Positions 5,818-13,378 are shown, counted from the stretch's first letter. The stretch is DNA of 13,522 bases from Nitrososphaeraceae archaeon (GCA_025449515.1 JANWJI010000103.1:1-13522); one strand, 5' to 3'. Numbers and translations are program-made. The notes: generated by a model from the letters alone, not told the origin.

Positions 5818-6417
5818 TCAGTCTGTTCCTGAGAGATAGTCTTTCTCACGCTTCAAACCCGGATCTTCCCACAGATACAATTTGTCAATTTTGGTTCGTC
5901 TCCTTTTATCTTGAAGGAAATTATAGACAGTTTTGTGTGAGCTTCCCTTTATAAGGTGAAGTATAGCATCAGATGCGAGTTTGATGTCTTCAAAATTGCC
6001 TATTATTCCCACGGTATGTCGGTAAATTGAAATATTTGTCCCAGTTAGATCTTCGATTGTTTTGCGGGATTTTCCACCTTCCCCGATAATCCTTCCCTTT
6101 AGCCTTGCAATTTGATTATGTGACCGACCTACATATTCATTTAGATCAACAATTTGAAGAATTACATCTTCCGCTAACAGCCTATAGGACCGTTCTGGAG
6201 AAAATCCTCTCGAAATTGCAGAGACTATCTCCACAGCCTTAAAAGCTTGTTCTATTGGGGCAGAATCACGAGGCGAGATTATCACATTACCGCTTTCGCT
6301 ATCGATCTGAATCAAAACCTCGCATTTATCCTCTATTTCATCTTTTACCCTTCCATCTTTGCCAATTATAACACCAATTCGGTCATCAGGTACTTTTACC
6401 ACTTGGTGAAAGTTCAC
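5818..6417 (-). CDS. Archaeal two-KH-domain RNA-binding protein (Pno1/Dim2-like)
   Basis: RNA-binding protein of the archaeal Pno1/Krr1-like family, whose eukaryotic relatives help mature the small ribosomal subunit. There are 199 residues. KH1 spans about 4-70 with the GxxG loop G19-K-D-G22, inside VPDDRIGVIIGKDG. KH2 spans about 85-160 with G112-E-G-G115, inside RIIGEGGKSRKTIE. Both GxxG loops are intact, so RNA binding by both domains is expected. A basic tail (DKRRRTK) follows. The start is GTG at 6417; a TATA-like box (minus, 6436-6445) is centred 24-25 nt upstream, supporting a leaderless mRNA. In many archaea this gene sits by rio1 and eIF1A. Here neither is present, and the upstream neighbour is the DUF424 gene. 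Confidence 0.92.
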   Translation of the reverse strand: MNFHQVVKVPDDRIGVIIGKDGRVKDEIEDKCEVLIQIDSESGNVIISPRDSAPIEQAFKAVEIVSAISRGFSPERSYRLLAEDVILQIVDLNEYVGRSHNQIARLKGRIIGEGGKSRKTIEDLTGTNISIYRHTVGIIGNFEDIKLASDAILHLIKGSSHKTVYNFLQDKRRRTKIDKLYLWEDPGLKREKDYLSGTD

Positions 6418-6435
6418 TTCTACTCTCTATCCTCC

Positions 6436-6445
6436 GTATAATAAA
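6436..6445 (-). promoter_or_regulatory. TATA-like box of the KH-domain gene
   Basis: On the minus strand the sequence reads TTTATTATAC, centred about 24 nt before the GTG start at 6417. This favours an own promoter over read-through from the DUF424 gene. Confidence 0.45.
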
Positions 6446-6555
6446 TAGAAATGTGCAAGGTTCCAAGATCTCCATTTCGATAGCCAAGACCGCATATATG
6501 TATATTAGCTTTTAAAATCCTAAGAAATTAGATAGGATTATAGGAGCAGAAAACC

Positions 6556-6891
6556 TTAGTCAAAATGCCTGAACTTGAATATCATTAGAAAGGGTATTCC
6601 CTGAATATTTCTGACCGTCATCTCCTTTGCCAACCTCATTTCAATAGCCAGCTTTATTATCCGATTACCAACCAAGTTTAACATTGATGATGCTTGGAGA
6701 ATATTCCTTGCTTCTGAGTGACCTATAAGCTCTTCGAGGAAGTACTCACGTGATAGAGATATGATATGATCTCCATTCCTGACTTCTCTACCTACTAGTT
6801 CATAGTCACATATGTTTGAGATTACCGACCTTTGATATTTTATAGTTCTCAGTGCAAACTTACTGTCCCAAGAATCATTGCGCTCGAACAA
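6556..6891 (-). CDS. DUF424 family protein
   Basis: Small archaeal protein of unknown function, 111 residues, about the family's normal size. The family pattern is clear: YELVGREVRNGD, then REYFLEELI, then a helical core MLNLVGNRIIKLAIEM followed by a final strand containing IQGIPFLMIF. Family knowledge: DUF424 is nearly archaea-wide and often lies among translation or RNA genes, so a role there is a fair guess only. The first allowed start is TTG at 6891, because no ATG or GTG lies in frame after the upstream stop. The N-terminus is therefore uncertain by a few residues. The KH-domain gene follows 138 nt downstream on the same strand, with its own TATA-like box. Confidence 0.82.
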   Translation of the reverse strand: MFERNDSWDSKFALRTIKYQRSVISNICDYELVGREVRNGDHIISLSREYFLEELIGHSEARNILQASSMLNLVGNRIIKLAIEMRLAKEMTVRNIQGIPFLMIFKFRHFD

Positions 6892-7132
6892 AATTAGAGG
6901 ACTCCATTCGTGTTTACCTATTGAATCGAATGAATCTTATTTATGGTTGCTGATAAATGCACTTTATGAAAATATTTCGTAGCATTAAATACTTGAATCG
7001 TTAGATCCGACCTAATTAAATATTATATGGGATGCTTGGTTGACCAGTTACTCTGGCAGTAAAATCTTACCTCTGTATTTTGAGATTAATTAATTAATTG
7101 GTAGAGTACTCTGAGAATGTACGCCATAGACA

Positions 7133-8308
7133 ATGTCAAGAACGTATAAGTCAGGTGATTATCTGAAAATGGATCCCAGCCGAGATGTACTCCCAAAGTC
7201 TCCACTTATTCATAACAGGATTCTCGTTTTGTGTATAGATCGTGATGATGATATTGGTTCAAAGGGCGGAGTGGCAACTCCAATTATAGGAAAAGAACCA
7301 TGCATAAATGCTGGTATCAGTTTAGCTCTAGAGGACCCCGAAGATGCAGATTCCAACGCCATATTTGGAGCAATAAAAATACATCAAGATCTGCTGGCAA
7401 AGGGCTATGACGCTGAAGTGGCCTTGGTCGCCGGTAAAATGGACCGTGGTATTGCAGCAGATGAGAAAATAGGTTTTGAAATACAATCTATCCTGGACAT
7501 CTACGCAGCAGATGGTGCAGTAATAGTGTCCGACGGAGAAGATGACGAGACAATAATACCAGTAATTCATACAATACTACCGATTATTTCGGTGCAGCGT
7601 GTCATTATTCGACACAGTCGCAGCGTAGAATACTCTTACGCTATCCTAGGTAGGTACATCAAAATGCTTGTATATGATCCGCGATACTCGAAGTTCTTCC
7701 TAGGGGTACCAGGAGCCCTTCTCGTCGTAGCTGGAATCTCTACGATTTTTGGATTTACTAGAGAAGCAGTAGCTTTACTTTTGAGCATCTTGGGTATTGC
7801 TTTCATTATTAGGGCCTTTGACCTAGATAAGGCATTAAGTTCATTTGGACGACCTACGCCTTCCGGATTTATTAGAATCTTTTCAACTTTCGCAGGTGTT
7901 CTTATCATTGTGGTTTCGATAGTAAACGGACTTTCGAACGTCCCTGTCGATCTTGTCTCACAACATCCCAGTTTAGTAAATATCGTCACAAACAGAATAA
8001 TCATCGGTAGTTTCATCCATGGGACGATCACCTTGCTCTGGATAGGATTAGCGACGATACTGGCTGGTTCCCTGTTAAGTAACTGGTTCAAGGGAAGTAT
8101 CACCACAATGTCAGATATTCTCAGATTAGTCGTCTTGGCATTGTTGTACATCCCTATTTTGCAATTTACTTCAGTTTTGATAGAGCGAACCAATCCATTT
8201 TCGTTGATATCTTCACTTTTGATCGGACTGGCAATAACGCTAATAGCTGCCACTTTCTTGTTTCAATATTTTAGAAACAGAAAGGGTGGTGAGACCCTTA
8301 AACATTGA
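7133..8308 (+). CDS. DUF373 family membrane protein
   Basis: Archaeal family of unknown function, 391 residues. The soluble N-terminal domain (about 28-185) has the DUF373 hallmarks: ILVLCIDRDDDIGSKGG (30-46), an Asn/Gly-rich GKEPCINAGISLALEDPEDADSN, LVAGKMDRG and VSDGEDDE. The acidic clusters DRDDD, EDPEDAD and DGEDDE suggest metal or phosphate chemistry, but this is inference. About six membrane helices follow (near 188-205, 210-228, 247-266, 290-313, 330-350 and 357-380). ATG 7133 was kept; a downstream in-frame ATG at 7169 would still retain the domain. The cis-prenyltransferase gene follows closely on the same strand. That pairing hints at a link to polyprenyl-lipid metabolism or transport. 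Confidence 0.92.
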   Translation: MSRTYKSGDYLKMDPSRDVLPKSPLIHNRILVLCIDRDDDIGSKGGVATPIIGKEPCINAGISLALEDPEDADSNAIFGAIKIHQDLLAKGYDAEVALVAGKMDRGIAADEKIGFEIQSILDIYAADGAVIVSDGEDDETIIPVIHTILPIISVQRVIIRHSRSVEYSYAILGRYIKMLVYDPRYSKFFLGVPGALLVVAGISTIFGFTREAVALLLSILGIAFIIRAFDLDKALSSFGRPTPSGFIRIFSTFAGVLIIVVSIVNGLSNVPVDLVSQHPSLVNIVTNRIIIGSFIHGTITLLWIGLATILAGSLLSNWFKGSITTMSDILRLVVLALLYIPILQFTSVLIERTNPFSLISSLLIGLAITLIAATFLFQYFRNRKGGETLKH

Positions 8309-8373
8309 TAGAAACACGTATTGGCCGCAAGTTACATTAAGGTCGTGGAAAATCAACGTATTCTTATTATGCG

Positions 8374-8378
8374 AGGAG
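8374..8378 (+). promoter_or_regulatory. Shine-Dalgarno that decides the prenyltransferase start
   Basis: AGGAG lies 5 nt before ATG 8384. The in-frame TTG at 8321 has no such site, so ATG 8384 is preferred. Confidence 0.55.
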
Positions 8379-8383
8379 TTTAT

Positions 8384-9199
8384 ATGGATATGCCGGCCAT
8401 CACTAATAAAAAAGCCATAGCTGATGTCATATTCAAACGTAGCGGCCTTTATATTCTATATGAAAGACACTTGGAATCCGAAATTATCAAATATCCACTC
8501 CCTAATCATATAGCTATTATCTTAGACGGTAACAGAAGATGGGCTAAGACAAATCTCATACGCGAATCTACTGGTCATTTCGTAGGTGCCGATAAGGCTG
8601 AAGAGCTATTGAACTGGATTCACGAGCTAAAGATTAAGATTACAACACTTTATGTTTTATCTACCGAAAATCTCGATCGGGATGAAAACGAAGTAGACAA
8701 TATTTATAGGCTTTTGCAAACAAAATTGGAAAAGCTGTATGAAGACTCTAGAATTCACCGATTACAGATGAGAATAAAGGCGATCGGAAATCTCTCGATA
8801 CTTCCTATTGGTTTGCAAGAGATCCTTTGCAAATTGGAGAAAGTAACCGTAGAATACAAATCCATGTTCTTGAATATTGCAATAGCATACGGCGGACAAA
8901 AAGAGATAGTTGAGGCAATAAAAAAAATCGCTCTTATGGCCAAATGCGATAAGCTAGATATAGAAAAAATAGACGAGAAACTAATAGAATCATATCTGTA
9001 CACCTCACACTTGCCGCAACCGGAGCCAGATCTGATTTTGCGTACATCTGGCGAAAAGAGGTTAAGTGGATTCCTAATCTGGCAGAGTGCATATAGCGAG
9101 TTGGTATTTATGGATGTTTTCTGGCCCGAATTTCGAAAAATAGATCTGATGAGAGCAATCAGGACGTATCAACACAGAATTCGAAAATACGGAAGATAG
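8384..9199 (+). CDS. uppS: cis-Prenyltransferase (polyprenyl diphosphate synthase, UppS family)
   Basis: Adds isopentenyl units in the Z configuration to make the long polyprenyl diphosphate that archaea use as glycan carrier. It is 271 residues from ATG 8384, or 292 from TTG 8321; the ATG has an AGGAG site and is preferred. Numbering from the TTG, HIAIILDGNRRWAK (63-76) carries the Mg-binding Asp69, STENLDR (114-120) matches the SSENW-type motif, and NIAIAYGGQKEI (185-196) and PDLILRTSGEKRLSGF (236-251) carry the diphosphate-binding Arg241 and Arg247. WQSAYSELVFMDVFWPEF (254-271) is the closing motif. All hallmarks are intact. It follows the DUF373 gene and is probably co-transcribed with it. 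Product chain length cannot be read from sequence. Confidence 0.95.
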   Translation: MDMPAITNKKAIADVIFKRSGLYILYERHLESEIIKYPLPNHIAIILDGNRRWAKTNLIRESTGHFVGADKAEELLNWIHELKIKITTLYVLSTENLDRDENEVDNIYRLLQTKLEKLYEDSRIHRLQMRIKAIGNLSILPIGLQEILCKLEKVTVEYKSMFLNIAIAYGGQKEIVEAIKKIALMAKCDKLDIEKIDEKLIESYLYTSHLPQPEPDLILRTSGEKRLSGFLIWQSAYSELVFMDVFWPEFRKIDLMRAIRTYQHRIRKYGR

Positions 9200-9433
9200 T
9201 ATGATATTACCATTCACTATCGCGGGACAAAATCAAGTGAGCCCATGATTGCAGCAAGTTGTCAAAAATCTATGATCTACCATTTATCAGATTCATCTGA
9301 CTTGATAACTCATACTCGTATAGTTATGATGTCTGTTCTGATCCTTAGACTATTCTATTCATAGTAATCGGGTTCTGCGCTTACAATATACTTCACATAA
9401 TATTGACTACCCACCAAAAACATAAAATGATAA

Positions 9434-10201
9434 TTAATCTTCTTTGAGGGAATTAATCTGTTTTCTCAACAACCTGGCACTTTTTAGTGAGTCTCTTGAC
9501 TGAGTAATTGACCTTCCAATAATGAAATAATCCGTTCCTGCTTTCGCAGCTATTTTCGGATCTCCTCCTTGAACTCCTAGACCGGGAGAGTAAATAGGCA
9601 ATTTCTTTTCTCTGGATATCCTATTTATGATATCTACTTTTGTTCCTCCTACTATAATACCATCTACGTCGCAATTTTCGGAGTATTGCAATAGTCTTTG
9701 ATACAACGGAGATTCATGATTTGATGTCCCAGAATCATCGACAACGTTAAGACCGAAACCTTCTCTTGCACCGGCATGGCTCATATAAACCAAGGTAATG
9801 ACCCCTAGGTTATAATGATGTGAAGGTCCGATGACCCTACTTAATTCGTCGATACCAATTATCGGGTTAACAATGACTGCATCAAAACCCATACTGACAA
9901 GTTGATTTATCACAACCACATTCGTATAAGAGATGTCATTCAGCTTTATGTCAGCAATTGACTGTAAGCCGTAAGAATGAATAGTACTGTTTACATTCGA
10001 CAATTCTTGAAGCGAAAGTGGTAAAATTACGTGGAAATTGAACTTGATGGCACAAATTTCTTCTTGAAGCAGAATTATCTTTTCATCTAGATAACTTAAA
10101 ACATTGTTACTAGATATGGGATCGAGTGCAAGGACAATTTTGCTATTCTTGCTTTTCGAACAATATTCGATCCTCTTACGATAGGAGATTGCATTATTCA
10201 T
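9434..10201 (-). CDS. pyrF: Orotidine 5'-phosphate decarboxylase
   Basis: Converts OMP to UMP, the last step of de novo pyrimidine synthesis. It is a 255-residue TIM barrel. Catalytic and binding residues are Asp27 (LALDP), Lys53 (IKFN) and the signature IADIKLNDI (82-90) with Asp84, Lys86 and Asp89, the D-x-K-x-x-D set. GIIVGGTK (181-188), PGLGVQGGD (206-214) and TDYFIIGRSI (223-232) with Arg230 form the phosphate-binding end. Length fits the archaeal/bacterial enzyme. ATG 10201 lies inside the end of the upstream gene (8-nt overlap). A minus-strand GGTGA (plus 10208-10212) stands 6 nt upstream, so translation is probably coupled. Confidence 0.95.
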   Translation of the reverse strand: MNNAISYRKRIEYCSKSKNSKIVLALDPISSNNVLSYLDEKIILLQEEICAIKFNFHVILPLSLQELSNVNSTIHSYGLQSIADIKLNDISYTNVVVINQLVSMGFDAVIVNPIIGIDELSRVIGPSHHYNLGVITLVYMSHAGAREGFGLNVVDDSGTSNHESPLYQRLLQYSENCDVDGIIVGGTKVDIINRISREKKLPIYSPGLGVQGGDPKIAAKAGTDYFIIGRSITQSRDSLKSARLLRKQINSLKED

Positions 10202-10865
10202 CTAGATTCACCAAAGGATGGCTTGACGCCAATTTGATAACTTTCAGGTAAGTGCAACCATGTTCGTCCAGCTTATTCGAAAAAGAGGGTTGGTCGGGCT
10301 TTTGGCTGGAATACCTTACGAAAGGATTAGACGGAACGCTGTCAAGGTGAATGTAATAGAAACAATAGAAATCGTCAGACTCACTCAAGGTAGTTGCAGC
10401 TCCGATAACAATCTTCTTAGTTTTCTCGTGTTCAAAAAGGAGCAGAGGGATCGGCGGCTCATCATAAGACTTGTATGCACAGACCTTGAATAGACTCGTT
10501 AGATCTCTTAGTCTGATTCCTTTGTACCCAGATCTCGGTCTCGTCTTAGCCTTTCGTGTAATGGCGAACGGAAATGTATGAATGTTTATTATAGGAGAGT
10601 AACTAAAAGTCGGGCTACTTACATAATCAACTATAGCAACTTCTTCCTGTCCGCCGCTGACCCGATATGCTAAATATTCACCGTTCAGATTTTTTCTATT
10701 TTTTACATAGAACATTATAGGTCGTCCGAGCATGAAATCACCTTCCACAGCGAGTATCTGCTCATTAATCAAATTTAGCGATAGAGAGACCAATGGAACG
10801 TGCTCCAAAGCGCAAGCTAATCTCCCAAAATCATTGAGATCTGACAATTCTATATAATAAGGCAA
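10194..10865 (-). CDS. Uncharacterised protein translationally coupled to pyrF
   Basis: No family was recognised; about 223-227 residues. It is predicted soluble, with mixed helix and strand and no membrane segment or clear catalytic motif. The middle has a basic stretch (RKAKTRPRSGYKGIRLRD) and a Pro-rich PPIPLLLF. The reading frame could begin at TTG 10877 or TTG 10865. A minus-strand TATA-like TTAAAAATA (plus 10886-10894) is centred about 25 nt before 10865, so that start is preferred for a leaderless mRNA. Its end overlaps pyrF by 8 nt, so the two are one operon. The tight link suggests a role near pyrimidine synthesis, but this is inference. Confidence 0.75.
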   Translation of the reverse strand: MPYYIELSDLNDFGRLACALEHVPLVSLSLNLINEQILAVEGDFMLGRPIMFYVKNRKNLNGEYLAYRVSGGQEEVAIVDYVSSPTFSYSPIINIHTFPFAITRKAKTRPRSGYKGIRLRDLTSLFKVCAYKSYDEPPIPLLLFEHEKTKKIVIGAATTLSESDDFYCFYYIHLDSVPSNPFVRYSSQKPDQPSFSNKLDEHGCTYLKVIKLASSHPLVNLDE

Positions 10866-10877
10866 TTTAGTACGCAA

Positions 10878-11296
10878 TTATCTATTATTTTTAATAGTGT
10901 CAGTATTAATGTCCTTTGATAATCAGCTTTAGACAATTCCAACATCATCTACCTGTATTCGTATAAAACCTGTACCGACAGCGATCTGTTAGAGTAATGA
11001 ATCTCAGCTCTAGTCAGACCATCCAAACATTTCGAGAAAATACTTGACTACAATCTTGCAAGGCAAACAAAAACTAATCGTTCTCGAATTTGAGCCAGTG
11101 GCCTTTCGAGGCACAATAAATGACATTAACACATTGTTGACAGTCAATTTCATTATAGTCCCACTTTCAGAAACTGGTCGATAAGTAGTCCCAGATAGAT
11201 TTCATCAATTAGTTATACTATCTGTCTTATAACTTAAGAGAGTAGTAGTGGAGAGGATTCCAAGAATGCGATCTTATCGTCTTGACATATTTACAA
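10878..11296. other. Intergenic region downstream of purA
   Basis: No convincing gene was found in either direction. TTCGAGAA (11031-11038) and TTCTCGAA (11081-11088) form a perfect 8-nt inverted repeat, with the palindrome CTTGCAAG between them. The hairpin GCCT-TTCG-AGGC (11101-11112), with a TTCG loop, follows. On the plus strand GTATAAAA (near 10960) resembles a TATA box. It may contain a small structured RNA or the purA transcript end, but evidence is thin. Confidence 0.45.
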
Positions 11297-12307
11297 TCAA
11301 GTATGACGTCTCCTATCGATCACCTCTGTCAGATCCTCGCCAGTTCCTATGATAGTAACTGGCTTTCTAGTTTCATTCTCTATGTTTTCTATGAATTGCT
11401 TGGCTTTGTCTGGCAGTTTCGCATAGTCCCTCATCCCAGCACATTCCGGGAATAGGATATCGAGTTTTGTTACTGCCAATTGAGTTGCACTGTTCAATTG
11501 GATTGCCTTTTTCGCAAGGTTTAGATCAAACGGAGCCGCTCTCCTCTGCCTGCCCGTCACACTCCCAAACTCTTGCCAACCTCTACTTCCTGTCTGCTCT
11601 GAAGTTATCTCATTATTAAGTGGTCCTTGACCTACTCTGGTCACGTACGATTTAAAAACTACCAATACTTCATCAACGCTTTTAGGACCAATCCCTACGT
11701 CTGAACATATTGCAGAAGCAGTTACGTCTTTAGAAGTTACGTAGGGATAATCCCCATAATACAAAGATAAATATGTCCCCTGAGTACCTTCAGCTAGAAT
11801 ATTCTCGTTGTTCTCCAGAGCCTTGTTTATAGCCTCACTCACATCCTTTAGATAGACCGCAAGTTCAGGAATTTCCTTGGCTATTTTAGCTATTCTCAAA
11901 GCCCTATCAGCATTTGCCGGACCAGTACCTGTGCCGGTTGTCCCGACCTTTTGAGCTAGATGGTTAAGTGAACTATCTTTCTCTATGTGTTTCTTCTCTA
12001 TTATCGCACAATTTCGATCAACGAATGTTCTATCTTGAGAATTAAACGTCTTGATTTCTGTTTGCAAAATAGTCGGATCAACAAGAACACCTGGACCAAT
12101 AAATAACTTGGTAGAAAGGTTCAGGCCGGCGCTCGGCAGCATTCTAACTTTGTATTTTATCCCGTTTTGTGCAAACGTGTGCCCGGCATTAGGGCCCACA
12201 CCTCCCCTAACTGCAACTGATATCTTATCTTTTTGAGCCAAATATGCGATGAGTTTTCCCTTACCTTCATCGCCGTAAAATCCACCTACGACGACGGTAC
12301 ATGTCAT
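11297..12307 (-). CDS. purA: Adenylosuccinate synthetase
   Basis: Joins IMP and aspartate using GTP, the first committed step of AMP synthesis. It is 336 residues from ATG 12307, the short archaeal type. Residues from this start: GGFYGDEGKGK (8-18) with catalytic Asp13 (Asp13 in E. coli too), NAGHTF with catalytic His43, the IMP-contacting VGTTGTGTGP, EGTQGTYL, GDYPYVTS, VTGRQRRAAPFDL and the guanine-binding TKLD. An ATG 18 nt further upstream (12325) would add MTNRNY. A minus-strand TTTAAATATA (12327-12336) is centred 24 nt before 12307 but only about 6 nt before 12325, so the inner ATG is the likely leaderless start. It shares a short divergent promoter region with the gene at 12399. Confidence 0.97.
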   Translation of the reverse strand: MTCTVVVGGFYGDEGKGKLIAYLAQKDKISVAVRGGVGPNAGHTFAQNGIKYKVRMLPSAGLNLSTKLFIGPGVLVDPTILQTEIKTFNSQDRTFVDRNCAIIEKKHIEKDSSLNHLAQKVGTTGTGTGPANADRALRIAKIAKEIPELAVYLKDVSEAINKALENNENILAEGTQGTYLSLYYGDYPYVTSKDVTASAICSDVGIGPKSVDEVLVVFKSYVTRVGQGPLNNEITSEQTGSRGWQEFGSVTGRQRRAAPFDLNLAKKAIQLNSATQLAVTKLDILFPECAGMRDYAKLPDKAKQFIENIENETRKPVTIIGTGEDLTEVIDRRRHT

Positions 12308-12326
12308 ATAATTCCTGTTTGTCATC

Positions 12327-12375
12327 TATATTTAAATCTGCCATCTAAATCAGATTTTAGGTACTTCTTTATATC
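12327..12375. promoter_or_regulatory. Divergent TATA boxes between purA and the helical unknown gene
   Basis: On minus, TTTAAATATA (12327-12336) lies about 24 nt before purA ATG 12307. On plus, TTTATATC (12368-12375) is centred about 27 nt before GTG 12399. Both spacings fit leaderless transcripts, and the two promoters share one short intergenic region. Confidence 0.55.
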
Positions 12376-12398
12376 TTTGAGATTATTTCTCTCATTTT

Positions 12399-12857
12399 GT
12401 GGAAACTAATCATTCATTATCTGGGGACATACTTAGAATATTATCGAGTGTTCCAGAGCATTTAAGAAAATCCATAATTCTGAACAAGATTTCTGAGTTT
12501 TTCTCAATGAGTGACGAACAAAAAAGTGAAACAATCAACTCTGTATTGGAGGGATATCGGAATCTAGACAGTACTCATTTAATTCCAGTGTTAACTACCT
12601 GTTTCCGAGTCATCTCCGCCCAAGACGCCAAGACAATCGTCAACACATTCTGCATTTATTTCGATACATTATTGGTACATCCAGAACTCTTGCAATCAGT
12701 GAATCTTCAGCCAATTATTGAGACACTAGGGAGACTTAGGATTGATCAGAGGCATTTATTGGTCGACTGTTATTTCGAGGCACTCCTTTTGCATCATGAA
12801 AGGGACAGACTAAAATCAATGACTCCAGAGTTTGTTATGGAATTCTTCAGAACCTAG
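12399..12857 (+). CDS. Uncharacterised all-helical protein
   Basis: The family was not recognised. It has 152 residues, appears entirely alpha-helical and soluble, with repeated amphipathic patterns (for example HLRKSIILNKISEFFSM, HLIPVLTTCFRVI and LQPIIETLGRLRI). This suggests a helical-bundle or HEAT-like fold, possibly for protein contacts. The start is GTG at 12399; a TATA box centred about 27 nt upstream supports a leaderless mRNA. It is divergent from purA and convergent with the small zinc-ribbon gene (26-bp gap). No catalytic motif was seen. Confidence is in the gene, not in a function. Confidence 0.75.
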   Translation: METNHSLSGDILRILSSVPEHLRKSIILNKISEFFSMSDEQKSETINSVLEGYRNLDSTHLIPVLTTCFRVISAQDAKTIVNTFCIYFDTLLVHPELLQSVNLQPIIETLGRLRIDQRHLLVDCYFEALLLHHERDRLKSMTPEFVMEFFRT

Positions 12858-12883
12858 GTTTTGATATCGTCAGGTCTTTATGC

Positions 12884-13138
12884 TTATGGCTTCTGCTCAG
12901 GATTCTTTTGGAGTTCGCCTTCGGGTTTTTCCAATCCAAAGAACATTCGTTCGTATTTCCTCAACGCTTTTCTGTGCTCTGGCATTGACATATCCAACCT
13001 CATCTCATTCATTACCATAATGGCGTATTTTTTCCATTCATTCCAGCATTCAAGACATGAAGGAAATTTGTCAGCTGCAGGATCGTCAATTTCCTTCTCA
13101 TCGAAAATCTTGCCACATTTAAGGCACGTTTTTGTCAT
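12884..13138 (-). CDS. Small zinc-ribbon protein with YggX (Fe(II)-trafficking)-like C-terminal half
   Basis: 84 residues. The N-terminal zinc ribbon has Cys5/Cys8 (CLKC) and Cys28/Cys31 (CLEC). From Trp35 onward it aligns without gaps with the core I recall for E. coli YggX: Trp35, Met41, Asn44, Glu45, Leu48, Met50, and E-H-R-K (54-57) with Leu59 are identical. YggX (PF04362, Iron_traffic) is tied to protection of iron-sulphur clusters in bacteria. YggX has no such zinc ribbon, so this is either a divergent relative or similarity from recall; database search would decide. The ATG start has a TATA-like GATAAAATAA (plus 13161-13170, minus strand) centred about 28 nt upstream, fitting a leaderless mRNA. 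A charged tail ends the protein. Confidence 0.65.
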   Translation of the reverse strand: MTKTCLKCGKIFDEKEIDDPAADKFPSCLECWNEWKKYAIMVMNEMRLDMSMPEHRKALRKYERMFFGLEKPEGELQKNPEQKP

Positions 13139-13160
13139 TTATTTCATCATCATCGGTTGG

Positions 13161-13170
13161 TTATTTTATC
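13161..13170 (-). promoter_or_regulatory. TATA-like box of the small zinc-ribbon gene
   Basis: Minus-strand GATAAAATAA is centred about 28 nt upstream of ATG 13138, consistent with a leaderless mRNA. Confidence 0.5.
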
Positions 13171-13243
13171 CTTTATCATCATGGGATTAATACCTGGTTT
13201 ATCAGAATCTGATGTAGAGTGATGTTGATTGGTATCATGGATG

Positions 13244-13314
13244 GTGGGCCGAAATGTATCCGTCGGTGGTAGACAAGAATCGATTCAGGTCGTAGCTTAT
13301 ACGGTCCGGTCCAC
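13244..13314. repeat. Structured GC-richer segment upstream of the PII gene
   Basis: GTGGGCCG (13244-13251) pairs with CGGTCCAC (13307-13314) over 8 bp with one G-U. Inside are a CCGT/ACGG stem (13260-13263/13301-13304) and the perfect palindrome GAATCGATTC (13277-13286). It may be an RNA leader element or a regulator site for the PII gene, or a small RNA. It is not a tRNA: position 8 is not T and no T-arm is present on either strand. Confidence 0.35.
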
Positions 13315-13378
13315 AATATCATTGAAATAAGCATATGCAGATTTTCAAGTTATTAATCGAACTGCAACAAAAAGAATT

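Noticed and set aside
7636..8253. 205-codon minus-strand frame
   Set aside because: It is antisense to the membrane domain of the DUF373 gene, a typical mirror frame of hydrophobic codons.
9197..9247. 15-codon ORF right after uppS
   Set aside because: Too short, with no ribosome-binding site or recognisable sequence.
9297..9345. Box C/D-like words (CTGA, ATGATG) between uppS and pyrF
   Set aside because: The order and spacing of the boxes do not fit a C/D guide RNA.
12861..13190. 109-codon plus-strand frame
   Set aside because: It is antisense to the small zinc-ribbon gene, which has cysteine motifs, an ATG and a TATA box.
13244..13315. Possible tRNA from the paired 7-8 nt ends
   Set aside because: No T at position 8, no D-arm and no T-arm on either strand, even when introns are allowed.
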